From: JAFAMS01 sp963715815
GTDB taxonomy: Bacteria; Vulcanimicrobiota; Vulcanimicrobiia; Vulcanimicrobiales; Vulcanimicrobiaceae
Length of the DNA stretch: 64,000 bases
Assembly (NCBI GenBank): GCA_963715815.1
Contig: OY970278.1
Location: 2,852,001-2,916,000, forward strand
Direction: 5' to 3'
Positions within the stretch are counted from its first letter, which is position 1. The number at the start of each line of letters is the position of its first letter. The notes beneath the pieces are model-generated. The model was not told where the DNA came from, did not search any database, and saw only the letters and a program-made list of their open reading frames with translations. Shown here piece by piece: positions 24,944-33,224 of the stretch. The translations under genes were made by a program, and so were the position numbers.

Positions 24944-27445
24944 TCATCCTGATACGCGTAAGCCCGACGCGATTCCGTTTATCGAGAGCCGGATCGCATC
25001 CAGGATGCTCGGATCCGGATTCTTCCGGTAGTCGCGAAGCAAGCGCACTTGTAGAAAGGATATCGGGTCGACGTACGGATTTCGAAGCGCGATGCTTTGT
25101 GAAAGCTGATCGCCCGCAAGGAGCTCGTTCCGTCCGTTGACCTCGAGCACGGCCTCGACCGTGCGCTGATATTCGTCGGCAATGACGGAACAAAAACGTT
25201 GGCGCGTCTCGGGATCATGAACGAGCGCCTCGGAATACAGCCTGAAGATCGCGAGATCGACTGTTGCCAGCGTACGCTCGACATTCGTGATAAGAATGCG
25301 AAAGAACGGGAAGCCTGCGAACATCTCGCGCAAAAGCGAAAAGTCCGCATTGCGCATCGCCGAGCCGAGGCCGTACCAGCCCGGAACGACGGCGCGCGTC
25401 TGCGTCCACGCGAAACTCCATGGAATCGCACGCAAATCGGCGAGAGAGCGCGCCCCTGCACGGCGTGAAGGGCGCGAGCTGATTTGCATCGCTGCAATTT
25501 CTTCGACGGGTGTGCACTGCTCGAAAAAGCCGACAAACCCGGGGGAGTTGATCAGCTCCTCGTAAGCGGCATGCGCGCGGCTTGACAACTCATCGAGCGC
25601 GGCGTTCCAAGACGCGGGAATCTCTGCATCAGATTCTGTGACGCTTTCGTATAAAGCATCGAACCAAAGTTCGAGCGTTCGCCGGGCTAGCGAGGGAAGT
25701 CCGTAACGTGACGCAATCACCTCGCCCTGTTCGGTTACCTTGAACGCACCGTTTCGCGCCTCGGAAGGCTGCACGCGCACGGCCTGGCGTGGATCGACGG
25801 CACCTCTTCCAGGTGAGCCGCCGCGACCGTGAAAGAATCTAGGCCGCACGCCTTTCGCCCGCGCAACGCATGCGATCGCGAGCTGAGCGCGATACGCCTC
25901 CCACGAACTGGTGACGATCCCGCCGGCTTTGTTCGAGTCCGAATACCCCAGCATGATTTCGAAGACCCCGCCGGCGTCGATATTCTCTCGAAACGCCGAA
26001 TCGTCCAACAGCTCGGCGCATATGTCCGCAGCGTTCCGGAGCGACTCGATATTTTCGAAGAGTGGAACGATTCGCATCGGACCCGCGTCCAGCGTCCCGG
26101 CTTCGCGCGCGAGCTCGAGCAACGCCAGCACGTCGGCAGCGTTCTCGGTGCCGGAAACGATCAGCGCGGTCGCAGCCTGCGCTCCGCGCTTCCGGCGGAG
26201 CTCGCCGATTGCAGCCAGAGAGACGACGGTGTCCGCCGATTTTCGCGCGATCTGCGCGCGATGGTCTCGCCATTCCAGGGAGCATAAGTGAAAACCGAAA
26301 GTTTCTACCTTGCGAATCAGTCGTACGATGGGTGCCGCGACGGGCGATCCGCTATTTCGGGTAACGCTTCGCTCGATGAGACGAAGGTCGACAAGCAAGG
26401 CTTCGGCGTTTGGGTACCCGACTGCGGCATCCTCGATCGCCATGCGCAGCCTGCGATGCACGTATGCGAGCTTACGCCGATACGGTTCCGCCCATTGACG
26501 CGGACCGACGGTGTAACGAACGTCTTGCAGTTGCGTCTCTTCGACGGCGAGCGAGTGAAGCAGATCGTCGTCGACGGTCCCTCGAACCACATCTTGCGAA
26601 AGCCGCACCTGTAATTGCTCGACGTCCGCAAGGTAATGCTGCAAAATGAAGCGGCGCATCTCTGCGGCCGCAGTGAAAATCGTCGCCGCCGTGACGTTGG
26701 GATTGCCATCACGGTCACTGCCGACCCAAGACCCAAAGCGAAAGATCGTTCCAAGTCTCTCGGGATCGGCCACGCGAGCTTCGAGCCTATCGTAGAAAGC
26801 GGCGACCTCGTCGACGATGGTCTCGCGGAACCATAAGATCAAATTGCGGATTTCGTCTTGAACGGTCGGCGGCGTAAGATAAAGCTCGTTGCTCTGCCAC
26901 AAAAGGTATATTTGCGCGCGCAGCTCTGATTCGATGGCTGCGCGTTCGTCAGGCGTTTGAAGCCGCTCGTCCAAGTCACGCAGCAGCTGCCCAATGATCC
27001 CGACTTTCTCGATCGTCGTCCGGCGTTGCACCTCGGTCGGGTGCGCCGTGAAGACGAGGTAAATCTCCAGATTGGCGACGCTCTCGCGGAAGGCGCCGGC
27101 GTCGTCGATCTCGAGCGCGTCGAGCGACGACGCAAGCGGCTTCTCACCGCCGATGAGACGTCCACGACGGCGCTGCTCGCGGTGCAGCTGCTCGGCCAAG
27201 TTGACCATCCAGAAGTACAGCGCGAAGGCACGAATTACTTCGACGGCTTGGTGCTGATCGAGACCATCGATCAGCCCACCGATCTGAGTATTTAGGGCCT
27301 CCGACTGCGCCGTTCGGCGCTGCGCGGTCAGCGAGCGAATCTGCTCGACGAGCTCCATCGTATCCGGTGATGCATGCCTCCGCAAAACATCGCTGACGAT
27401 GCCACGGAGGAACGCGATTCGTTCGCGAAGGGGCTTTGTCGCCTC
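24944..27445 (-). CDS. ppc: Phosphoenolpyruvate carboxylase
   Basis: About 830 residues; converts PEP and bicarbonate to oxaloacetate. Catalytic blocks: FTAHPTEVQRRT with the essential His, GSWVGSDRDGNPNVT, MLGYSDSNKAGGIVTSSW, FHGRGGSPGRGAV, and the end RNPYVDPISFLQVRLLRDYR then INGIASGLRVSG. The start is unresolved: homology begins at PLRERIAFLRG (about 27433), yet there is no ATG, GTG or TTG between there and the upstream gene; TTG 27385 and ATG 27358 are the first canonical starts and would trim conserved sequence. The coordinate given is the coding limit, not a proven start. Followed by carbonic anhydrase. Confidence 0.9.
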   Translation of the reverse strand, partial: EATKPLRERIAFLRGIVSDVLRRHASPDTMELVEQIRSLTAQRRTAQSEALNTQIGGLIDGLDQHQAVEVIRAFALYFWMVNLAEQLHREQRRRGRLIGGEKPLASSLDALEIDDAGAFRESVANLEIYLVFTAHPTEVQRRTTIEKVGIIGQLLRDLDERLQTPDERAAIESELRAQIYLLWQSNELYLTPPTVQDEIRNLILWFRETIVDEVAAFYDRLEARVADPERLGTIFRFGSWVGSDRDGNPNVTAATIFTAAAEMRRFILQHYLADVEQLQVRLSQDVVRGTVDDDLLHSLAVEETQLQDVRYTVGPRQWAEPYRRKLAYVHRRLRMAIEDAAVGYPNAEALLVDLRLIERSVTRNSGSPVAAPIVRLIRKVETFGFHLCSLEWRDHRAQIARKSADTVVSLAAIGELRRKRGAQAATALIVSGTENAADVLALLELAREAGTLDAGPMRIVPLFENIESLRNAADICAELLDDSAFRENIDAGGVFEIMLGYSDSNKAGGIVTSSWEAYRAQLAIACVARAKGVRPRFFHGRGGSPGRGAVDPRQAVRVQPSEARNGAFKVTEQGEVIASRYGLPSLARRTLELWFDALYESVTESDAEIPASWNAALDELSSRAHAAYEELINSPGFVGFFEQCTPVEEIAAMQISSRPSRRAGARSLADLRAIPWSFAWTQTRAVVPGWYGLGSAMRNADFSLLREMFAGFPFFRILITNVERTLATVDLAIFRLYSEALVHDPETRQRFCSVIADEYQRTVEAVLEVNGRNELLAGDQLSQSIALRNPYVDPISFLQVRLLRDYRKNPDPSILDAIRLSINGIASGLRVSG

Positions 27446-28898
27446 AGACGACGTGCGCGTGATATGCGATGGAAAGTGCGCCGTAGTGTCTGTCTTGTAC
27501 GTATAGGGCGACGGAAAGATCGTTGAAAACTTCGCCGGTATCGCGCGCGTAGGACTGTAAGAGATATGGCCTGCGCGCGGTCGCCGAGCGCCTGTTCTCG
27601 CTTTGTTCCAGCACGCGCGGATCGAGCAGCGCCAATGGCGGCTCACTGGCGGATAATCCGACGCGGGCGCAGCGCAGCGATGTACGATCGTCGAAGATAC
27701 GTTTGACGCGATTGTTCGCACGGTCGACGATCCGGCTTCCGGTAAGCGCCGCGCGTCCTGCACGCGAATAGCCGATATGGAACGCGTTGTTGTCGAGAAT
27801 GCACATTGCGGTTAGGATCGGATTTCGATCTGCGTGTCGATCCAGAAGGTCGCAGAGTGCTTTATCGATCTTTGCGTCATAGCTGACGCCGTACTTCGTC
27901 GGTACGAATGCGGACGAGGCGGGCCCGATATCGAAGAGCCGCGCAAGATCGATCACTTCATCGCCGCGCAGTTCGCGATATGCGGGCGCAAGCAGCTCGT
28001 TGAGCTGATACAGACCCCGCTGCAGACCGTCCTCAAGAATTGCTTCGACCTCACTCGCCGTCGCTTCCGCGAAATCGAGCGCATGGTCGACGAAGGTACC
28101 AAGACGATATCTCCCGACCACCTCGTGGAGCTTCGAATTGAGATCTCCGATGTGCAGTTCGTTGGCGTCCGCGGCCATTCGGAGTGTCGATGTCGCGGCG
28201 GCGGCGACCGAGCGGGCGTCCGATACAAGCGCTTCCAGCTGCATCGTTTGCTCGGCGGTGCTCACTTCGATGGCCGCCATCTGGTCGTGCGTGACTCTCG
28301 TGGCGATCGCTACGTCGGTGAGCGCCTCTTCGATGCGCTGCGATGAAACGCGAACTGCTTTAGCAATATCGAGCGCTTCGCGCGTCGCAAGACGGAGCGC
28401 CTGCGACGCTTCGGCGTTCGGCAGGTCGAAAAACATTTCGTGCAGTCGCTCAACCCGCGTGCAGACGTCGATGACGTCGCAAACAACTTGGCGCGCCGTC
28501 GCGGCCGTCGAGGCTGACATGCTCGAAGTTTCGAGCGAAACGATGAGAGATCGCTGGGCGCCGAGGACTACTTCACGCATGTGCTCGACCGTCTTGCCCA
28601 GGCCGGCAATCGCGTTGTCGACCAGATCGGCTTCTTTTTCGGCCGTCTTTCCGATACGGTCGAGAAAGAAGCTGTTTTGAGCGATTTTCGTCGAGGACGC
28701 GTTGGCGATCAACGCAAGCTCGCGAAGATCTTTGGCGATGCGCTCGGCCGTCGCATTGAGAGCCGCCCGCAGGGCGCGTTCCCGAGCATCCCCCTCGGCC
28801 TCCGGGAGCCTCAATCCCAAATCGGCCCCCGGCTCGGTGAGATACCGCGCAAAGGCGACGATTGGATCGTCGGAATCGTTGAGGACCGGTGCGTCCAT
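27444..28898 (-). CDS. Cytosolic methyl-accepting-chemotaxis-like protein
   Basis: A 484-residue protein without membrane spans. The N-terminal 300 residues are Ala/Ser/Glu-rich helices with heptad character (QNSFFLDRIGKTAEKEADL, VEHMREVVLGAQRSLIVSL, VRVSSQRIEEALTDVAIATR), like MCP signalling or adaptation helices. The C-terminal part (PILTAMCILDNNAFHIGYSR, GSRIVDRANNRVKRIFDD, LQSYARDTGEVFNDLSVALYV) looks like a Cache/PAS-type sensor domain seen in MCP-like proteins. I cannot see the exact CheA/CheW-contact tip sequence. ATG at 28898 lies six bases after TATGCT, so the transcript may be leaderless. Divergent from aroQ-like and the response regulator. Confidence 0.65.
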   Translation of the reverse strand: MDAPVLNDSDDPIVAFARYLTEPGADLGLRLPEAEGDARERALRAALNATAERIAKDLRELALIANASSTKIAQNSFFLDRIGKTAEKEADLVDNAIAGLGKTVEHMREVVLGAQRSLIVSLETSSMSASTAATARQVVCDVIDVCTRVERLHEMFFDLPNAEASQALRLATREALDIAKAVRVSSQRIEEALTDVAIATRVTHDQMAAIEVSTAEQTMQLEALVSDARSVAAAATSTLRMAADANELHIGDLNSKLHEVVGRYRLGTFVDHALDFAEATASEVEAILEDGLQRGLYQLNELLAPAYRELRGDEVIDLARLFDIGPASSAFVPTKYGVSYDAKIDKALCDLLDRHADRNPILTAMCILDNNAFHIGYSRAGRAALTGSRIVDRANNRVKRIFDDRTSLRCARVGLSASEPPLALLDPRVLEQSENRRSATARRPYLLQSYARDTGEVFNDLSVALYVQDRHYGALSIAYHAHVV

Positions 28899-28989
28899 CG
28901 AATTAGCATATCTCTGGGCTCGCGCCGGAGCATTCGACTTTTCGTTAGCGGCAGGGCGGCCTTTCGGACATTCGCAAATCTGAGACGTC

Positions 28990-29430
28990 ATGCCATTCAA
29001 GATCTTGTTGGTCCAGGGCCCAAACATGTCGTACCTCGGGAAACGCCAGCCCGAGCTCTACGGAACGACGACGGCGGCCGAGCTCGACGCGATGCTTCGC
29101 GAACACGCGAAGGCCAATAATTTCACGCTCGACATTTTCTACACGCACATTGAAGGCGAAGCAATCGGGCGGATCTACCAAGCGGTCGAAGACGGGGCCG
29201 ACGGACTCCTGATGAATCCGGCCGCGTTTCTCTTCGCCGGCTACGCGCTCCGCGATTGTCTGCGTGCGATTCCGATCCCGTATGTGGAAGTTCACATGAC
29301 GAACATCGATAAGCGTGGCATCAAGTCGCTGACGGCGGAAACGGCGCGTGGAATGATCACCGGATTCGGAACGAACTCGTACGTACTCGGTCTTGACGCG
29401 TTGTTGGCAATCTTGAACGAAGGGCGTTGA
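28990..29430 (+). CDS. Type II 3-dehydroquinase-like protein with altered active site
   Basis: A 146-residue protein with the AroQ fold: KILLVQGPNMSYLGKRQPELYG keeps the loop Arg and catalytic Tyr, and YVEVHMTN keeps the catalytic Glu-His pair. But the segment NPGG.THTS is NPAAFLFAGYALRD here, losing the substrate-binding His, and the C-terminal Arg of EFRRHS is missing (RGIKSLTA). A changed substrate or loss of the shikimate reaction is possible. Its stop overlaps a response-regulator gene by one base (TGATG), an unusual partner for a shikimate enzyme. Confidence 0.72.
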   Translation: MPFKILLVQGPNMSYLGKRQPELYGTTTAAELDAMLREHAKANNFTLDIFYTHIEGEAIGRIYQAVEDGADGLLMNPAAFLFAGYALRDCLRAIPIPYVEVHMTNIDKRGIKSLTAETARGMITGFGTNSYVLGLDALLAILNEGR

Positions 29431-29804
29431 TGACCGAATCTCCCGGTATAAAGCGGATCCTCATCATCGACGACGCCAGCACGACTCGCTTGCTCCTGCA
29501 GAGGCTGCTGAGCAAGCAGGGTTATCTATGCACGGAGGCCCGAAGCGGTGAAGAGGCGGTCAAGCTTTATCACGCACAGCGCCCCGATCTGATCACGCTC
29601 GACATCCACATGGATCAGCTCTCCGGGATGGGCGTCGTGCAAGTATTACTCAAGCTCGATCCGACAGCTCGAATCGTCGTCGTTACTTCTGAAACGGAGA
29701 AACGAATTCTCGACGAGCTCCTCCGAATGGGAGTGAAGGACGTCGTCAACAAGCCATTTGAGTCGGAACGGCTTTACGAGGCGATCGAACACGCCCTAAC
29801 GTAG
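29430..29804 (+). CDS. Single-domain response regulator (CheY-like)
   Basis: A 124-residue receiver domain. Acidic pocket in ILIIDDAS (about 12-17), phosphoacceptor Asp58 in LITLDIHM, Thr/Ser86-87 in VVVTSE and Lys108 in VNKPF. There is no output domain, so it acts by protein contact. ATG at 29430 overlaps the AroQ-like stop and follows AAGGG by six bases. The divergent MCP-like gene suggests a chemotaxis-related role. It overlaps the DUF1028 gene by nine bases. Confidence 0.88.
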   Translation: MTESPGIKRILIIDDASTTRLLLQRLLSKQGYLCTEARSGEEAVKLYHAQRPDLITLDIHMDQLSGMGVVQVLLKLDPTARIVVVTSETEKRILDELLRMGVKDVVNKPFESERLYEAIEHALT

Positions 29805-30656
29805 CTTCTCGCGGAAATATTCGAGCGTTTGGCGATCGACCGTGCCGTCCGTGCGAATGCGTTCTTCCAGATTCTCGACGCCCATGACGTGCTCGAACGC
29901 GGCCCACGCATCGTCGTCAAAACGCTGGTGACCCTTCGCAAGCGCGTCTAGCTCCGTGAGAATCGCGACAAGCTCCGCGCCGATTGCGTCGTCGATCTTG
30001 ATGATGTCGGCCGGCTTGGGCGGCACGAAGTACAACCTATGGAGATCGAGCAGATGCGCGAGCTGCTCGATCGGCTCGGCCGCATCGTCGACGCGCAAGT
30101 CGATGTAACGATCGTTGTATCCGCCGTAGCCGCCCTTGGGTTTGACGATGACGAGCGCCGCGCTTTGCTGACCGCGTTTGTCGCCGCCGGCCTGTTGCGC
30201 GGCGCGAAGCGCGGCAAGCAAACGTTCCGCGAGCGTCCCTTGCGTTTTCTGAAAACCGTCAACGAGCCCGTCAACGACTGCGGCTCCAGCCAAAATATTT
30301 CCCTGCGCGGCAAATCCGTCGCCGCAAATACCGCCGGCCCACTCCGTGCACTCATTACCCGTGTAGGTCGCCGATTTTCCGCGCGCGTCGACGATCCCAA
30401 CTTGGCGGCGCGAGCGCCCTTCATCCTCGGTAACCAGCGCATCGACTGTTTCCGCGGGGCTCGCCCCTTGACGCAACAGCGCCAAACCGCGAGGACCGTA
30501 GCTCGTGTTTGCCCAGGCTTGTGTCGCAACCGCGCCGACACCGGCTTCGAGCCATGGTACTGCAGCACCAACGGCGAGAAATTTCGACTGCACGGCGACA
30601 CCTAGCTCGCCTGCTGCGAGATCGACGGCCACGATCGAAAACGTCGACGGCTTCAT
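29796..30656 (-). CDS. DUF1028 Ntn-hydrolase-like protein
   Basis: A 286-residue protein of the DUF1028 family, which has an Ntn-hydrolase-like fold. Typical start STFSIVAVDLAAGELGVAVQSKFLAVGAAVPW, and RQVGIVDARGKSATYTG, FAAQGNILAG, GYNDRYIDLRVDD. The Thr of STF would be the nucleophile if it is processed; activity is unproven. The last 80 residues (peptidoglycan-binding-like in some members) are helical. Its ATG is one base after the stop of the peptide-binding lipoprotein gene, so uptake and processing of a peptide-like compound is plausible. Confidence 0.82.
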   Translation of the reverse strand: MKPSTFSIVAVDLAAGELGVAVQSKFLAVGAAVPWLEAGVGAVATQAWANTSYGPRGLALLRQGASPAETVDALVTEDEGRSRRQVGIVDARGKSATYTGNECTEWAGGICGDGFAAQGNILAGAAVVDGLVDGFQKTQGTLAERLLAALRAAQQAGGDKRGQQSAALVIVKPKGGYGGYNDRYIDLRVDDAAEPIEQLAHLLDLHRLYFVPPKPADIIKIDDAIGAELVAILTELDALAKGHQRFDDDAWAAFEHVMGVENLEERIRTDGTVDRQTLEYFREKLR

Positions 30657-30657
30657 A

Positions 30658-32283
30658 TTAGATCGACCATTGGTAAGCGTTCCAATTCTCGATGATCCCG
30701 TTGGGGCGAAAATTCTTAAGATCGTCGTTGATCGCTTCGATCTGGCGCAGCCACCAAAGATACACGAACGGCGTATCGTCGGCAAGCAGATGCTCGATCT
30801 TCGAATAGGCCGCCTTCCGCGTGGCGCGATCGTAGTGCGTGAGCGCGACTCGTTGCAATGCGTCCATTTTTGGATTGCAGTAGCGCGACCAGTTCCAACC
30901 ATTGGGCGGCCTCTGGTCGCACACGAGCTGTGTCGAATTGTCCGGATCGACGCCGGCGTACCAATCGACAAGCGCTGCTTGAAAACGTCCGCTCGCGAGA
31001 ATTCCGTTTTGGGCTGACGTCGCAAAGAGCATCGATGTATTGTAGCCTTTGAGCTGCACGTCGATTCCGGCATCGTGCAGCATCGCAGCGATCAGCACCC
31101 CGCGATCGCGGTCGGTCGCCGTCTCGATACGAAATGCAACCTCGAACGAAAGCGGAACTCCGTTGCGATGCCGGAGACCGTCGCTTCCGAGTTTCCAGCC
31201 GGCGGCGTCGAGCAGTGCGCGCGCTTTCGGGAGATCGCGCGAATCCTCGCCTGCGGTCGGATCGGAGGCCCACATGAACGGCGGCAGATCTTCTTTCGCG
31301 GGAACCGTCGTTCCGAAGGTAACCTTGTCGACGAGCACGCGTTTGTCGATTGCGAGCCCGACGGCCTGACGAACGCGCGCGTCGTCGAGCGGCGCTTTGG
31401 TGACGTTGATTTGTATGGCATCGTTTCCGTTGAAACTGACGAGCCGAATGTCGATTCCGGGAATGCCCTTGATTTGCGGATATGTGCGCGGGGACGCCTG
31501 GATGAACCAATCAATCTCGTGCGATCGCAGCTCATTTGCGATCGTGTTCTCATCCGGTACGATATGAAGGATGACGCGTCGCAATTTCGGCTTGCCCAAG
31601 AAATAATCGTCATTCGCAACGTACTCGATGCGATCGCCGCGTAACCACCGGACGAAACGAAATGGACCCGTGCCGATGGGATGCGAGTCGAACGGGACGC
31701 GATCGAGACTCGCATAATGCTCGAGCAGATGCGCCGGCAAAACCATATACGGTGTGTCGCTGTTCGCGAAGAACGTGTGGATCGCCGGAGCAAAAGGCTG
31801 CTTGAGGCGAATTATGACGGTGTAAGGATCGGGGGTCGCGACGTTTGCAATATCATCGTATCCATGGCGCGACGAAACCGCCGTATTCGGGTTCATGATC
31901 GCGTTGATGCTGAAGCGGACGTCGCGGCTCGTGAACGGCGCGTTGTCATGCCAACGCACGCCGTGTCGCAAGTGGTACGTGATCGTCAAACCGTCCTTTG
32001 AAATGCCGTCGTTCTGCAACGTGGGCACGACCGAGGCCAGCACCGGATAATCATGGCCTTCGGGGTCTGTGGCGACGAGCGGATCGAACACGAACGCCTC
32101 GGCCATGGCTTCCAACGCTTGCGTCGAGAGAATAGGATTGAGCGTTTTCGGGTTCGAGACCATCGCGATGCGCAACGTCTCCGGCTCAGTCCATGGATGG
32201 CGTGCAGTCTGCGCGTCGCCCGGCGCTGTGTGCGTACAGCCCACGACACTCAGCAGCAACAAAAACACGCAGGCTCGGAGCAT
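30658..32283 (-). CDS. Peptide/nickel-type ABC substrate-binding lipoprotein
   Basis: A 541-residue SBP_bac_5 (OppA/DppA-like) protein. It starts with a lipoprotein signal (LLLLSVVGCTHT, lipobox VVGC). Family features: LRIAMVSNPKTLNPI, GLTITYHLRHGVRWHDNAPFTSRDV, GTGPFRFVRW, ARVRQAVGLAIDKRVLV, ALLDAAGW and FQAALVDWYAGVDPDNS. No permease or ATPase genes are adjacent, so it must use components encoded elsewhere. The start ATG at 32283 faces the divergent exported-protein gene. Confidence 0.88.
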   Translation of the reverse strand: MLRACVFLLLLSVVGCTHTAPGDAQTARHPWTEPETLRIAMVSNPKTLNPILSTQALEAMAEAFVFDPLVATDPEGHDYPVLASVVPTLQNDGISKDGLTITYHLRHGVRWHDNAPFTSRDVRFSINAIMNPNTAVSSRHGYDDIANVATPDPYTVIIRLKQPFAPAIHTFFANSDTPYMVLPAHLLEHYASLDRVPFDSHPIGTGPFRFVRWLRGDRIEYVANDDYFLGKPKLRRVILHIVPDENTIANELRSHEIDWFIQASPRTYPQIKGIPGIDIRLVSFNGNDAIQINVTKAPLDDARVRQAVGLAIDKRVLVDKVTFGTTVPAKEDLPPFMWASDPTAGEDSRDLPKARALLDAAGWKLGSDGLRHRNGVPLSFEVAFRIETATDRDRGVLIAAMLHDAGIDVQLKGYNTSMLFATSAQNGILASGRFQAALVDWYAGVDPDNSTQLVCDQRPPNGWNWSRYCNPKMDALQRVALTHYDRATRKAAYSKIEHLLADDTPFVYLWWLRQIEAINDDLKNFRPNGIIENWNAYQWSI

Positions 32284-32361
32284 AGCTCGCGGTTCTTCAG
32301 CGCCTTGAGGACTCTTGCAGATTTTGAGGCGCCTCTAAGACTCGTGGGTTATACTCAAATC

Positions 32362-33174
32362 ATGTCGAGCGGGCTCTACGTGGCGTGCTTTATTTTTGCG
32401 ATAGCAGTTGGGACCGCCCCGCCGGGCATTACGCCCGTGCTCGTATTTCCTCCGCATGCGGGCGATAGCGTCCGCTATCATGTGACGCGAACGACGCAAG
32501 CTGCTGACGGCACGCAAGCGAAAACGATCGACGTCACGATCGTCCGCAAGGCACCGACGACGGCCGCTCTTTCACGAACGAACGCGAATGGCCGGACCGA
32601 CTTGACGGTTCTCCTCATCGCCTCGGACGGCTCGATTCAAATCCCTGTGGACGATCAAGTAGACCGGCAGGACGCCGATTTGCGTGATATCCTCACGGGC
32701 CTCAACCGCGCGATCGCCATCGTTCGAAATGCAGTCAACGATCCGCGCACCGGCTGGAACGCCGTCCTGCCTCTGGCCAACGCGCGCGGTGCTGACACAT
32801 CGATTACGGTTCCGATGTTCGTCATGCGTGCGAGCGGTAACGACTGGGACATGCGAGGCAGCGCGCAATCAACGATTGAGACCTCACCGCAACGCACTAC
32901 GCAGGTTGGTGCGGGAGGCGGAAGCGGCTTCCCGGGCGGTGGCCGCGGGGGCGGCTATCCTGGAGGCAGCTTTCCTGGAGGCGATCTTCGTCGAAGCGGC
33001 CGGGGCTCGAGCGGCGGAAATTCTCCAACCTCACTCATCATTCGGATAGAAGGTCGCGTTCACAACGGCTTATTGGCTCGTCTTTCTATAGTCGAAACGC
33101 GCGCAGTTACGTTCGACGCGATGCCCTTCACGAACACGAACGGCTGGACGATCGAAGCAACTCCCTCTTTCTGA
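32362..33174 (+). CDS. Exported protein with Gly-rich linker
   Basis: A 270-residue protein: signal sequence (MSSGLYVACFIFAIAVGTA), a beta-rich domain (GDSVRYHVTRTTQAADGTQ, ALSRTNANGRTDLTVLLIASDG), then a Gly/Pro/Phe-rich segment (GGGSGFPGGGRGGGYPGGS) and a last strand pair (SLIIRIEGRVHNGLLARLS). I do not recognise it. ATG 32362 lies six bases after TATACT, so the mRNA may be leaderless; a 10-bp palindrome GAGGCGCCTC lies at 32326-32335. It precedes the C11 peptidase gene by 50 bases. Confidence 0.6.
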   Translation: MSSGLYVACFIFAIAVGTAPPGITPVLVFPPHAGDSVRYHVTRTTQAADGTQAKTIDVTIVRKAPTTAALSRTNANGRTDLTVLLIASDGSIQIPVDDQVDRQDADLRDILTGLNRAIAIVRNAVNDPRTGWNAVLPLANARGADTSITVPMFVMRASGNDWDMRGSAQSTIETSPQRTTQVGAGGGSGFPGGGRGGGYPGGSFPGGDLRRSGRGSSGGNSPTSLIIRIEGRVHNGLLARLSIVETRAVTFDAMPFTNTNGWTIEATPSF

Positions 33175-33224
33175 AGCACAACTCTGCAACATAAGGACTC
33201 TCGCTACAAGAAAGCGAGGTCCCT

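Noticed and set aside
28898..28990. Strong evidence of leaderless transcription at the MCP-like gene
   Set aside because: The TATGCT is well placed six bases from the ATG, but there is no -35 match; noted only as a possibility, as for ATG 32362.
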